Source: Brachionus manjavacas (lineage: Eukaryota > Rotifera > Eurotatoria > Ploima > Brachionidae). From it: a stretch of DNA of 64,000 nucleotides. Position numbers and translations under genes: made by a program. Shown one piece after another: positions 24,272 to 32,740 of this stretch. The stretch's first letter is position 1. Each line of letters starts with the position of its first letter. The notes under the pieces were generated by a model. The model worked only from the letters and a program-made list of their open reading frames with translations, made no database searches and had not been told where the DNA came from. The stretch is from positions 3,083,501 through 3,147,500 of the forward strand of contig JAHQIY010000005.1 in assembly GCA_019054805.1 (NCBI GenBank), read 5' to 3'.

Positions 24272-24852
24272 GGTTTTTCTAAGGGAATTAGAGTGTATAA
24301 TATTTTCATAGAAATCTTTTATTTGTGACGAAAATTAATTGATAAAATTTTCAACAGTTCATAATGTGGTTCATTATTGTTTAATTAATTGTTTTGATAC
24401 ATTTAGCTATTTTAATTTAAAATGAAAAAAAGCTGGTCAGAGAACAATTCAATTTTTAGAACAATATTTGATTACGGTATACCTAAAATAATTATTAAAA
24501 GAAAACTTAAAATTAAACCATTTTTCTCTTATTGAATAAAAAAAATTATGTGAAAAAACTTAAAAAATACAAGACAAGACTATGACTTATTAATAAAATT
24601 TGTTTTTTAGCTCGATCAAATTTAATGTGATAGTGAACTTAATTGCATACAACCGTAAAATTAATTTTTAGAATTAAAAAAAAATTAAAAGTTCAATCAT
24701 ACTTATTCGAACTTTTTTTACATGAATTTAATACAAGTTTGTCTTAGCAACATTTTATCTTAATTATATTTTTTATTAAAAGAAAAACAATTCTTATTAA
24801 TAGCCAAATTATCATTTAAAAAAAGAGAAATTTAAGCCATACCTTAAGAAAT
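24272..24852. other. AT-rich intergenic DNA, left flank repeat of the MULE
   Basis: No gene is seen. The last 30 or so bases (GAGAAATTTAAGCCATACC) belong to the dispersed repeat also found at 22831-22960. TTAAGAAAT at 24844-24852 is the left target-site duplication of the following element. Confidence 0.5.
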
Positions 24853-26465
24853 GAGACTATTTTTAGTCAGTAGATATTTATTTTTTCCAGAAGATATTTT
24901 ATTTTTTTTTAAAAGATAAAAAAATACAAAGAAAAAGATAAATGTTTTTTATCATATATAATAATTTTTTTATAATAGATAAAAAAAAAATTGATTAAGA
25001 AAAAAAAATTAATTTTTTATAATAGATAAAAAAAAAAAATTGATTAAGAAAAAAAAATTAATTAAAAAAAAAAAAAAAAAATTAATTCCGTTTATTACGG
25101 TTTTCTTCTCTTTGATAATCTAGCACTTTGATTTGAATTTTCATCATTTGTTTGATTTTCTGTAATTAAATTGGCATCATTTTCCTTGTTTTTTTTAGGT
25201 CTTCCACGTCCACGTTTTTCAGGGGCTCTAAAATTATTTGAAGTGGATTCAACAGGAGCTTGTGTAACTATAACTTGATCGTTATTTGATGATGCTATAC
25301 CATTTGAAACAAATATAGAATGATTTTCATTTATTTGTTCGTTTTGGATTGATATTGAACTAAGAACCGGTCTTTGTAGATTTTCGTTATCAATCAAATT
25401 TGTAGCCGAACTTTGATTAATAAATTGATTGTTAATTGGAGCTATTGAATTTCTTTCTAGAGATGGATTAGCTTTCTTTTTACGTCCACGTTTAGCATTA
25501 CCTTCAATTGCCAAATCTAACCCTGGAAATTCATTCAATTTCAGAATAAATGATATGCCTATAACATGTTTACATTTGAGATGTTTTTTCCAGTATTCAC
25601 AGGAACAAGTACTTAGTTGCCAATCGTCAATGTCAATTTTAATTGCTTTAACCTCATTTGACCACTTGATAAATTCTTCAAAGTCGTACCATCCATCATT
25701 TTGTGACCAATATTCTTTGCAACGTGTTTTGGTTATATCAAATGTACAGTTAGAAGAAGTACACATGTAAAACAATATATTATCATGCGTAAATTTAACT
25801 AATCTTTTCTTCAAACTAAAGTAAATTTAACCAGTTGAAAACATCATTTTTGAGCATAAAGAGCATTTGTAAAATTGCTTTTCTCCATTTTTTGTATTCC
25901 TTTTATCTTTTTTTATCCATTGATTATTGTCTATCAACCCATTATCCAAACTTTCTATAAATTCTTTGTAATTGGTATAAGTTGCATAGTCATCATATAC
26001 CTTTGCATTTCCACGTTTACTTGAAACAATTTCTTCAACGTCATTATCTGTATCGTCACCATTATTTTCTTGCGAGTTATTTACCGCGAGAATTGAAGTA
26101 GTAGATGATTCAGATATTTCCATATTTTTAATTTGTTAATTAATGATAAGTTTTTTGTTTATAGATATCGATTTTTATACTTGTTTTAGAGTACAATTAA
26201 TTAAGAAAACTTATTTTTATTAATGAACGAAACTTTTAATTAATAAGAAACACTTATTAAGTGCTAATTAAGTATAATTAGTTAATCTAACACATAAAAA
26301 ATTATCTACTTAACAAAACAATTATCTTCGTAACAAAATAATTATCTACCGAAAAAGGTGAAAATCTACTAACAAAAACATTTATCTTTTCATTAAATTA
26401 TCTTTTTTTTAAAATAAAATTATCTTCTGAAAAAAACAATTATCTACTAACGAAAAACTATGCCA
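24853..26465 (-). mobile_element. Internally deleted Mutator-like element (MULE) with 9-bp TSD
   Basis: A 1613-bp unit flanked by TTAAGAAAT at 24844-24852 and 26466-26474. The ends are imperfect inverted repeats over about 100 bp: the left CAGTAGATA, CAGAAGATATTTTA and AAAGATAAATG appear as complements in the right end. Both ends hold arrays of AGATA (or TATCT) spaced about 20-22 bp. The interior codes on the minus strand for a truncated transposase. An empty paralogue of the insertion site at 22831-22960 confirms the borders. A ~50-bp tandem duplication is present at about 24967-25065. A 9-bp duplication, a FLYWCH-like finger and a SWIM finger are all typical of the Mutator superfamily. Confidence 0.85.
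25095..26123 (-). pseudogene. MULE transposase lacking its catalytic core (FLYWCH-like + SWIM + AT-hooks)
   Basis: From the ATG at 26123 the frame runs to a TAA at 25829-25827 and then continues in the same frame to 25095. The N-terminal part (about 98 residues) ends in a FLYWCH-like DNA-binding segment (IKKDKRNTKNGEKQFYKC, then CSKMMF). The C-terminal part (about 240 residues) holds the SWIM zinc finger TCSCEYWKKHLKCKHVIG, a first basic hook (KRGRKKK) and a second (KRGRGRPKKN) near the end. The several-hundred-residue DDE region that should lie between them is absent, so the join at about 25815-25830 is an internal deletion. Without the DDE core it cannot transpose on its own. If the stop were read through, it could act only as a DNA-binding protein. 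Confidence 0.75.
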
Positions 26466-26474
26466 TTAAGAAAT

Positions 26475-27064
26475 CTGATTTTAGCGTGGATCTGATTAAA
26501 TCAATGGAAAAAACTAGTAATGGAGAAAAAAAATTTGCTTTTTTTATTCATAATTGATTTCATTTCATTTGTGAACAAAAGATCAATGCTGAAACATTCA
26601 AGTTTTAAATCAGCAGTAATATAATTCTAATCAATATATTGACTTTGTAAATTTAAAAAAACATTTTATATAAAATTATCAGTGTTTTATCATTTTCAAA
26701 AAATATTTCAAAATTATAAAATTTAATTTATTTTAAATTTTAAATTCAAGGCTTTAGCTTCACCTCTAATAGAAGATTTATAAATTTTATCTCATCAAAA
26801 TAAATAATTCAAAAATTTTCTTTTTTTAACAGATCTAATTTTTTATACTTTTTAATCTTCATTTACATTAATTATTATAAAAAATTTGGAATACCAATTT
26901 TATTTTAAATTGTGAATTTAAAAAATTAATTTTTATGTTTTGTATTAAACTGACAAACAATTGAAATCACATTTTAAAAACCAATAAAACTTAACTTAAT
27001 TAATCTTGAATAGCAAAAATATTTAAATTCTTTTAATAAAAAAATTTATAAAAATTAATTTAAA
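26475..27064. other. AT-rich intergenic DNA
   Basis: It begins with the right flank repeat of the MULE (CTGATTTTAGCG). Otherwise no feature is recognised. Confidence 0.45.
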
Positions 27065-27263
27065 ATGAACGATTTAATTTTAATAGTAGGTGGTTTTTCA
27101 GCAGGCTATTAATCTGTACTTGCCTTTCACAATAATGGATACAAAAATATTATTACATAAATTGTTGCAATGAACAGACCCGACCTGAATTTTGATCCAG
27201 AAAACTTATCTCATGTCGGCTTGAACGTACGCCGAAAAAAATCCATAAAACATTTGTTCCAAA
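27065..27263 (+). pseudogene. N-terminal relic of a FAD-dependent monooxygenase
   Basis: From the ATG at 27065 the frame gives NDLILIVGGFSAGY, a decayed dinucleotide-binding GxGxxG motif, then after a stop LAFHNNGYKN, another stop, and MNRPDLNFDPENLSHVGLN. The order (VGG.SAG, ALAFHN.GY, RPD, GLN) follows the first 70 residues of class-A flavin monooxygenases. Similarity ends in a 20-bp palindrome at 27244-27290. Two stops and the truncation make it a pseudogene. Confidence 0.5.
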
Positions 27264-27290
27264 TGCGAATTTTGGAACAAATGTTTTATG
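27244..27290. repeat. Perfect 20-bp inverted repeat with 7-nt loop
   Basis: CATAAAACATTTGTTCCAAA at 27244-27263 is followed by TGCGAAT and its exact complement at 27271-27290. It forms a perfect hairpin at the end of the FAD-enzyme relic. No flanking target duplication is obvious, so a snap-back copying event is as likely as an element. Confidence 0.8.
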
Positions 27291-27367
27291 ATAAAAATCA
27301 ATTATCAAATGATAAAAATAAAAATAATTTATTTAGAAGAATATTAATTTGATTATTTTTAATAGAA

Positions 27368-27439
27368 GCGTCAGTGGTGTAGCAGTTATCATTGTTACCT
27401 TCCAAGCAGCAGATCTGGGTTTGACTCCCGGCTAATTCT
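27368..27439 (+). tRNA. Degenerate tRNA-Gly(TCC)-like gene
   Basis: The 72-nt unit has the anticodon loop CTTCCAA (anticodon TCC) and a D-arm resembling tRNA-Gly. The T-arm is CTGGG/CCCGG around TTTGACT. The acceptor strands GCGTCAG and CTAATTC pair with two mismatches, and the anticodon stem has one A-C mismatch. The B-box (GGTTTGACTCC) has one change from consensus. A T6 run follows only at 27495-27500, after a perfect hairpin. It is probably a pseudogene or a tRNA-derived small-RNA unit rather than a working tRNA. Confidence 0.5.
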
Positions 27440-27461
27440 CAAAAATAAATTGTTATGTATT

Positions 27462-27500
27462 AATTGCATAACTAATTGCAGATTAGTTATGCAATTTTTT
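27462..27500. repeat. 15-bp hairpin followed by T6, downstream of the tRNA-Gly-like unit
   Basis: AATTGCATAACTAAT (27462-27476) and its exact complement (27482-27496) surround a 5-nt loop. The right arm runs into a T6 tract. Placed 22 nt after the tRNA-Gly-like unit, it could be the 3' part of a Pol III transcript. Confidence 0.6.
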
Positions 27501-27552
27501 ATAAATAACTTTCAAAATTTTTTTGTTAAACAATTTGAAAAGTAAAAAAATA

Positions 27553-27624
27553 CTCCGTGACGGGGAATTGAACCCCGGTCTCCCGCGTGACAGGCGGGGA
27601 TACTCACCACTATACTATCACGGA
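27553..27624 (-). tRNA. tRNA-Asp (anticodon GTC)
   Basis: Read on the minus strand, a standard 72-nt cloverleaf without intron. The acceptor stem TCCGTGA/TCACGGA is perfect, with a G discriminator base. The D-arm contains AGTATAGTGGTGAGTA, the anticodon arm is CCCGC-CTGTCAC-GCGGG and the T-arm is CCGGG/CCCCG-type around the B-box GGTTCAATTCC. A T7 terminator follows on the minus strand (27544-27550). The sequence is close to the eukaryotic tRNA-Asp(GTC) consensus and should be functional. Confidence 0.96.
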
Positions 27625-28898
27625 TTCAATACCATTATTTTTATTCAAACACAACCTTTTTATCTTTTAATTTTTCGTTAAAAAATTACTATTAGTATTA
27701 ATTATTATTATTAATTAAATTAAATAATAATTATTTTTTATTAATTTATATTATTTTTCTAATTTTAAGTGTAAAATTAGGTGTTGTGAAATTCAGTACA
27801 AAGTGGAAAAAAAAACAGAAAAAATGAATAATTTTTAAATAACTTTTTTTCTAAAGGTTTAAATTTAGCTCTGTGAATGCAACATAGTGAGACATTCAAA
27901 GTTGCATCAAAAATCAAAATCTGCCAAATTTGCAGGGTTAAGAAGAAATTAAATTTCATTATAATCGAGCCTAGTGTATTTTAGTTTTCATCGAAAGTAT
28001 TCTAAAGAATGATCCATTTTGTGAATTTTTTTTTGAACTTTTATTTATTTTCGATAACTATGAATTATTTTTTTATTTGGGTTGTGTTTCATTATGTATT
28101 TATTTTAGATAGCAGCCTAATGTTTAGTTGTATAAACAGTTTAAAAGCTTTTCTAGTAGTCTTCCGTTTTAGACTTTTCCGCAAGTTTCTTGCAGTAGCT
28201 AATTATTATTATTATTTTTATTATTGTTATTATTATTATTAAAGAGATTGGTCTTACTCTTAATACGTTTGATGCGCTTAAGAAATAATGTTAATTTTTT
28301 ATTCACAAGTTGTTAAAACTTTGATTTAAAATTTGTAAATTTTGATTTTTAATTAACAATATTTTTCTATTTAAATTTTATTTTTGATGTATTTTTTACA
28401 ATAATAAATGGGTTCACTTGGTTATTTGTTAACTTGGCACTAAGCCTTTCAAGTGAATTGAAATAAAGAACAAACATTGGAAAAGTACGATTTTTCAAGT
28501 ATTATTTCAGTTTCAAATAAAAAATAAATTTTAATTTTAATTTAAAAAATTTAAGAATTCTAAATCAAAAAAAGAATTTTGATTTAAAATAAAATCAAGG
28601 CGTTAAAAATTTTCATAAACATACAAATCTTTATGACTTAGAATCTTACCGTTTTCATCTTTTTCACTTTTTAAAAGGTCAGAATTATTTAATTTCTAGT
28701 ACTATTTAATGGAAATTTTTTTTGATCTACATAAAAATTTTTTCGATAAATATATTTTTTTTATTAACATAAAAATTATTTAGAATAAACGAAAATATAC
28801 TTTTAAATAAATTAAATGATTTGTTAAAGAAAAAATTTTTTATTATTTATTGAAATTAAATCAGAAAAAAATACAAAATTAATATCTGAAAAAATTAG
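27625..28898. other. AT-rich intergenic DNA with TTA microsatellites
   Basis: No gene is seen. (TTA)n-type microsatellites lie at about 27690-27720 and 28200-28240. Some may be LINE tails, but no adjoining LINE is visible. Confidence 0.45.
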
Positions 28899-29042
28899 TT
28901 ATTTTTTATTTTTCGAACCTTTTGGTTTACCTGGTCTTTTTTTAAGAATTGACTTAGTGACTTAAGACTCTTGTGCGTTACCAGAAGTAGATGGTTCTAC
29001 TAGAATTGTTGATGAATTTTTAGCAAGCAGAGCATTTTTTTA
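28899..29042 (-). pseudogene. C-terminal tail relic of a MULE transposase (AT-hook)
   Basis: On the minus strand a Ser/Thr-rich stretch (SSTILVEPSTSGNAQES) with one stop is followed by KSILKKRPGKPKGSKNKK and a stop. This is the same kind of basic AT-hook end as in the MULE at 25095-26123. No SWIM finger or core is retained. Confidence 0.4.
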
Positions 29043-29774
29043 ATATATTTTTTTGGCTAATTGGTTTAATCAATCAAAAAATTAATTTTTAAAATAATAT
29101 AGTTTATATTTATGACTAAAAGATTAATTTAAATAAACAAAAATGAGTGAATCTCATTTTAATTAGATATGTATATGTTTTATTAATTATAGAAATCAAT
29201 TATTTTTTTAATTTCTAAAAAATTATTTCAGATGATTTCTTTATTTTTTTATATTATTCAATGAATTATTTATGTAGATCAAAAAAATACATCCCCTATT
29301 TAATAAAAATTCTGTTTTTTTTTCAAATATTTTTTACATTCAATGATTACTTTGAATGAGCAGAACTCGTTCAAGGGAATATTTTTGATTCTAGTTATCT
29401 AAAGAAGAATACTAATTTTGAAAAATTAGCTTGCCTCCAAACGAGTTGAGCCAATTTTGATATTTCGATTTATCTAGAAAAAGGCTACTAAAAGATAAAT
29501 TTGTTTATGAAAGAAGCAATAAGAATTTCTTAATTTATATCAAAATATTGCTTAAGTTAAATCTTGTCATCAAAATTAGATTGTAGAAAATTGATCCTTT
29601 TACAAGGAGATACTTACTAATTGAAGATAATTAGATTTTTAGGAAATGAAAATTAAACTTCACACAAAAAATTATGTGTTTAAATTACAAAGATACATTT
29701 TGTAAATCAAACACAAAAAATTAAATCAGAAAAATTATTATTTATAAAACAAAATACCAGATTTGTTATTTTAT
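29043..29774. other. AT-rich intergenic DNA
   Basis: No feature is recognised. The MCMBP exon 2 equivalent is not visible here, so the duplication seems to end, or to be beyond recognition, left of 29775. Confidence 0.45.
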
Positions 29775-30180
29775 CAAAAATATATTTAAAAATCGATTTG
29801 AGATTTCTAATCCAATCATTAGTAGAAACAGGAATGTTTTTTAAATTTTGAATGAGCTTCGCATGTAATTTCTAAAAAGCCTATTTTAGTTTTTTTTTAC
29901 AGATTCGATTAAGCCATAAGATATCAACTGACTGAGTATTCAAAAAGAATTAAAAAATGAAGATTTAATTGTTTAGAAAAGAAAAAAAAATCAGTTAATT
30001 CCAACTTTTTAATATTTAGATTGAAATTTGTAAATTTTTTTCAAAATCAATAAAAGTTATGCTGATTGAATAGATTGTCACGTTTTTTTTATAAAAATTT
30101 TGCAATGAGATAAAAAATTAATCAAAAAAATTTAAATTTATTAAAAGACCTACTAGATTTTGGATAAAAAGAATTTCTAT
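29775..30180. repeat. Segmental duplication, copy 2, with dead MCMBP exon 1
   Basis: This is colinear with 18328-18700. On the minus strand 29835-29775 is a 61-nt copy of MCMBP exon 1 without indels (about 82% identical by eye). Its start codon is ATT and its donor GT has become AT, so it cannot work. No later MCMBP exon follows. The part to the right (29836-30180) matches the MCMBP upstream region and ends about 200 bp before the TATDN1 start. Confidence 0.75.
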
Positions 30181-30376
30181 TTTTAAAGAAAATATTTTAA
30201 GTGATTGACGGATAGAGAGTATTTTCTAAAAATGAAGCTGACTTTTAATTTCACAATCAAATTATATTTCACATTAGTTTAAAAATTTTATTAAATTTGT
30301 TTCAATTATGCTAATAAGATTTTTTTTAAAAAAATATTTTTCAAAAAAAATATCTATTTTAAAACTAAATCGAAAA

Positions 30377-31515
30377 ATGTCAAACTTATGCTTCTCCAAG
30401 TATGATCAACATAAGCTCAAAATAATTGGTAAATTTGAAAAAAAATATTAATTATACTTTATCCTTTTTAATTTTTATCCAAGATATTGGAGCAAATTTG
30501 TCAGGTAAATGACTTTAGATAATTAATTCTAGTAAAACTATTTGAATCTCTAAGATCATATGTATAGTGGATTTTACAATCATAGCAATAGATCAATACA
30601 TCAAAGTATGATTTAAATTTTTTCAAAATTAAATGATTGTTTCGAAATAAATGTTTTAGACGATGTAAAGAATGTGTTAGATAGAGCTTTTGCAAATCAT
30701 GTTGAAAAAATTATCATTACTGGTACAACTCTTGAAGAAAGCAGGGAAGTTCTTAAGATTTCTGAACAAAATGATAATTTGTACATTACTGTTGGTTGTC
30801 ATCCTACCAGATCTAATGAATTCGAGGCTAATCCTGAACGATATTATCAAGAGTTGCTAGATTTAATAAAGGAAAATGATAAAAAAGTTGTAGCTGTAGG
30901 AGAATGTGGTCTTGATTATGATCGTTTACGCTTCTGTTCAAAAGAAGTTCAAAAAAAATATTTTGAAATGCAATTAGAATTACCAAAAGAAACCAAAAAA
31001 CCTTTGTTTTTACATTGCAGAAATTCGTATTCTGATTTTGCTGAAATTCTGAAGCGTCATCACGATCAGCTTCATGGAGGGGTGGTTCATTCTTTTACAG
31101 GTACAAAAGAAGACGCTAAAATTTTCACTGATCTTGGCTATTGGCATTAATGGTTGTTCACTAAAAACTCAAGAAAATATCGATGTTATGGTCTCGATAC
31201 CAACCGAATTTTTGATGATTGAAACAGATTGTCCATGGTGTGAAGTAAAAGCAAGTCATGCAGGCCACAAATTCATCAAAACTCGAATGCCCTGTGTCAA
31301 AAAAGAAAACTGGAATGAAGATATTTTAGTGAAAGGTCGAAATGAGCCTGCGGCAATTATGTAATAAATTACACTTTTTTTTTTAATTTCAGGTTTTTAA
31401 AAACATTGAAATATTTAGACAAGTGTTGGAAATTATGGCTGCTACTCGAGATGAGGAAATTTATTCGCTTGCTGATACTCTATATCAGAATACAAAAAAA
31501 GTTTTTAAAATTTAG
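30377..31515 (+). CDS. TATDN1: TatD-family metal-dependent deoxyribonuclease, one 2-nt frameshift
   Basis: TATDN1 is a TIM-barrel metal-dependent 3'-5' exonuclease. Five exons fit: 30377-30428, 30484-30504, 30555-30605, 30660-31360 and 31419-31515. Family motifs are [57 protein letters not shown] and [10 protein letters not shown], which supply the His, Glu and Asp metal ligands. They are followed by THAG-like SHAGHKF, GRNEP and the terminal [13 protein letters not shown]. In exon 4, at about 31134-31142, the frame shifts between FTDLGY and the conserved IGINGC. The coding length (922 nt) is exactly two bases short of a 307-residue protein. This is either a recent inactivating deletion or a sequence error. 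It has no other stops. Confidence 0.85.
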
Positions 31516-32010
31516 AAATATTATTCAACGTTAAAAATATAAAAGTTAGTCAAATAAAAATTAATTTTTAAAGCTGAAGTTTTTAAATTTTGAATTATTT
31601 TATTTTATCTAAAACTTTTATGTAATCGGTTTACGTTAGTATTACTTTACATTTACTTTGCGTAAATAATCTCAGACAGTAAAGGAATTTCATTTATTAA
31701 GCTTATTTAATATTTTTTGACTTAAATCAATCAAAAATAATTATAAGTCGAAATCTAAATAAAAAACTTACGATGGTATGGTGAAATTTGCTATTAGAAA
31801 ACAGAACAAATATGTCATCTTTAAAAAGTGTAAAACAAAATATCTGCTGTGTACTTCGGCAAATAATTTTTGATTAAATCCATGATTCAAATCCCTAAAA
31901 ATAATCAGAAATATTTTTTTTGATTTAAAAACTAACAAAAATCTATCTAAATTTATTAATTTATTAAGACGTTATTTTTTTTGTCCCTTTGAAGATTTGA
32001 TATTTTTTAT
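31490..32010. repeat. Segmental duplication, copy 2 (3' flank of TATDN1)
   Basis: This is colinear with 20775-21137 and then with about 22150-22260. Shared blocks include TATTATTCAAC, ATAAAAATTAATTTTTAA, CAGAACAAATATCTCAT-like CAGAACAAATATGTCAT and GTGTACTTCGGCAAATAAT. It starts inside the last TATDN1 exon and covers its 3' untranslated and flanking DNA. Confidence 0.7.
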
Positions 32011-32740
32011 CTTTATAATTTCATTTGAGAATTAAATAAAATTGCTTTTTTGATTTGATACTGAAGTAAATTAATTCGAATTTTTAATAATTTTGAAGTT
32101 CTTAATTTAAAAATCAATTTTATTATTTTATTATTTTATTTTATAATTTTAGATATTAAGTCCAAGAGGAAACTATATTTATAGTCATTTAATTTTTTTA
32201 TCTATTAGCCCAATTAGTTAGATTTATGTGACCCATGAAAATTTACATTCTTATTTTTCGTTTTTCGGCAATAAATTAATAACTTTATTTTTATTATTAT
32301 TTATTTATTGATTTAAGCCTCATAGAAATTTGAAAATAAAATTAAGCAGTTCACAAATTAGAAAAAATTTAAAATCATTAATAATTTATATTATTCAACG
32401 AAAAAATTTTACTATTATTTTGAAAAAACAAAAACCAAAATAAAGGAGGAATAGAGAGAAGAGAGAATAAAAATTCGTAAAATTATAAATAATTAGCATT
32501 TAACTTTAATCCCAAAATTTATTAACTGCTAAATCAGTATTTTTTCTTTTTTAATTCTTGTATTGCCTTTAAGACGTTTTTGAAATAAATAATAATAATT
32601 AAGCCTATTTTTCCGGTAGGAATTTTCTGGTTTTTTTAAAATATTTAATTTACATGTGAAGCAAAATCTTCTATACTTTTTTGTTGTTGAAGGTTCGAAT
32701 TTATGATTCTCTTAAATTATCTAATTCAGATAAAAAAAAT
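32011..32740. other. AT-rich intergenic DNA
   Basis: No gene is seen. A stretch near 32105-32160 (AATTTAAAAATCAATTTT) resembles 19490-19545 just left of the LINE there and may be more of the same duplicated region. Confidence 0.4.

Noticed and set aside
24960..25090. Possible CRISPR-like short repeats
   Set aside because: It is an AT-rich tandem duplication within the MULE end, with no spacers and a eukaryotic setting.
27777..27959. Another copy of the fold-back TIR family
   Set aside because: Only loose similarity near the left end; no matching right end or target duplication.
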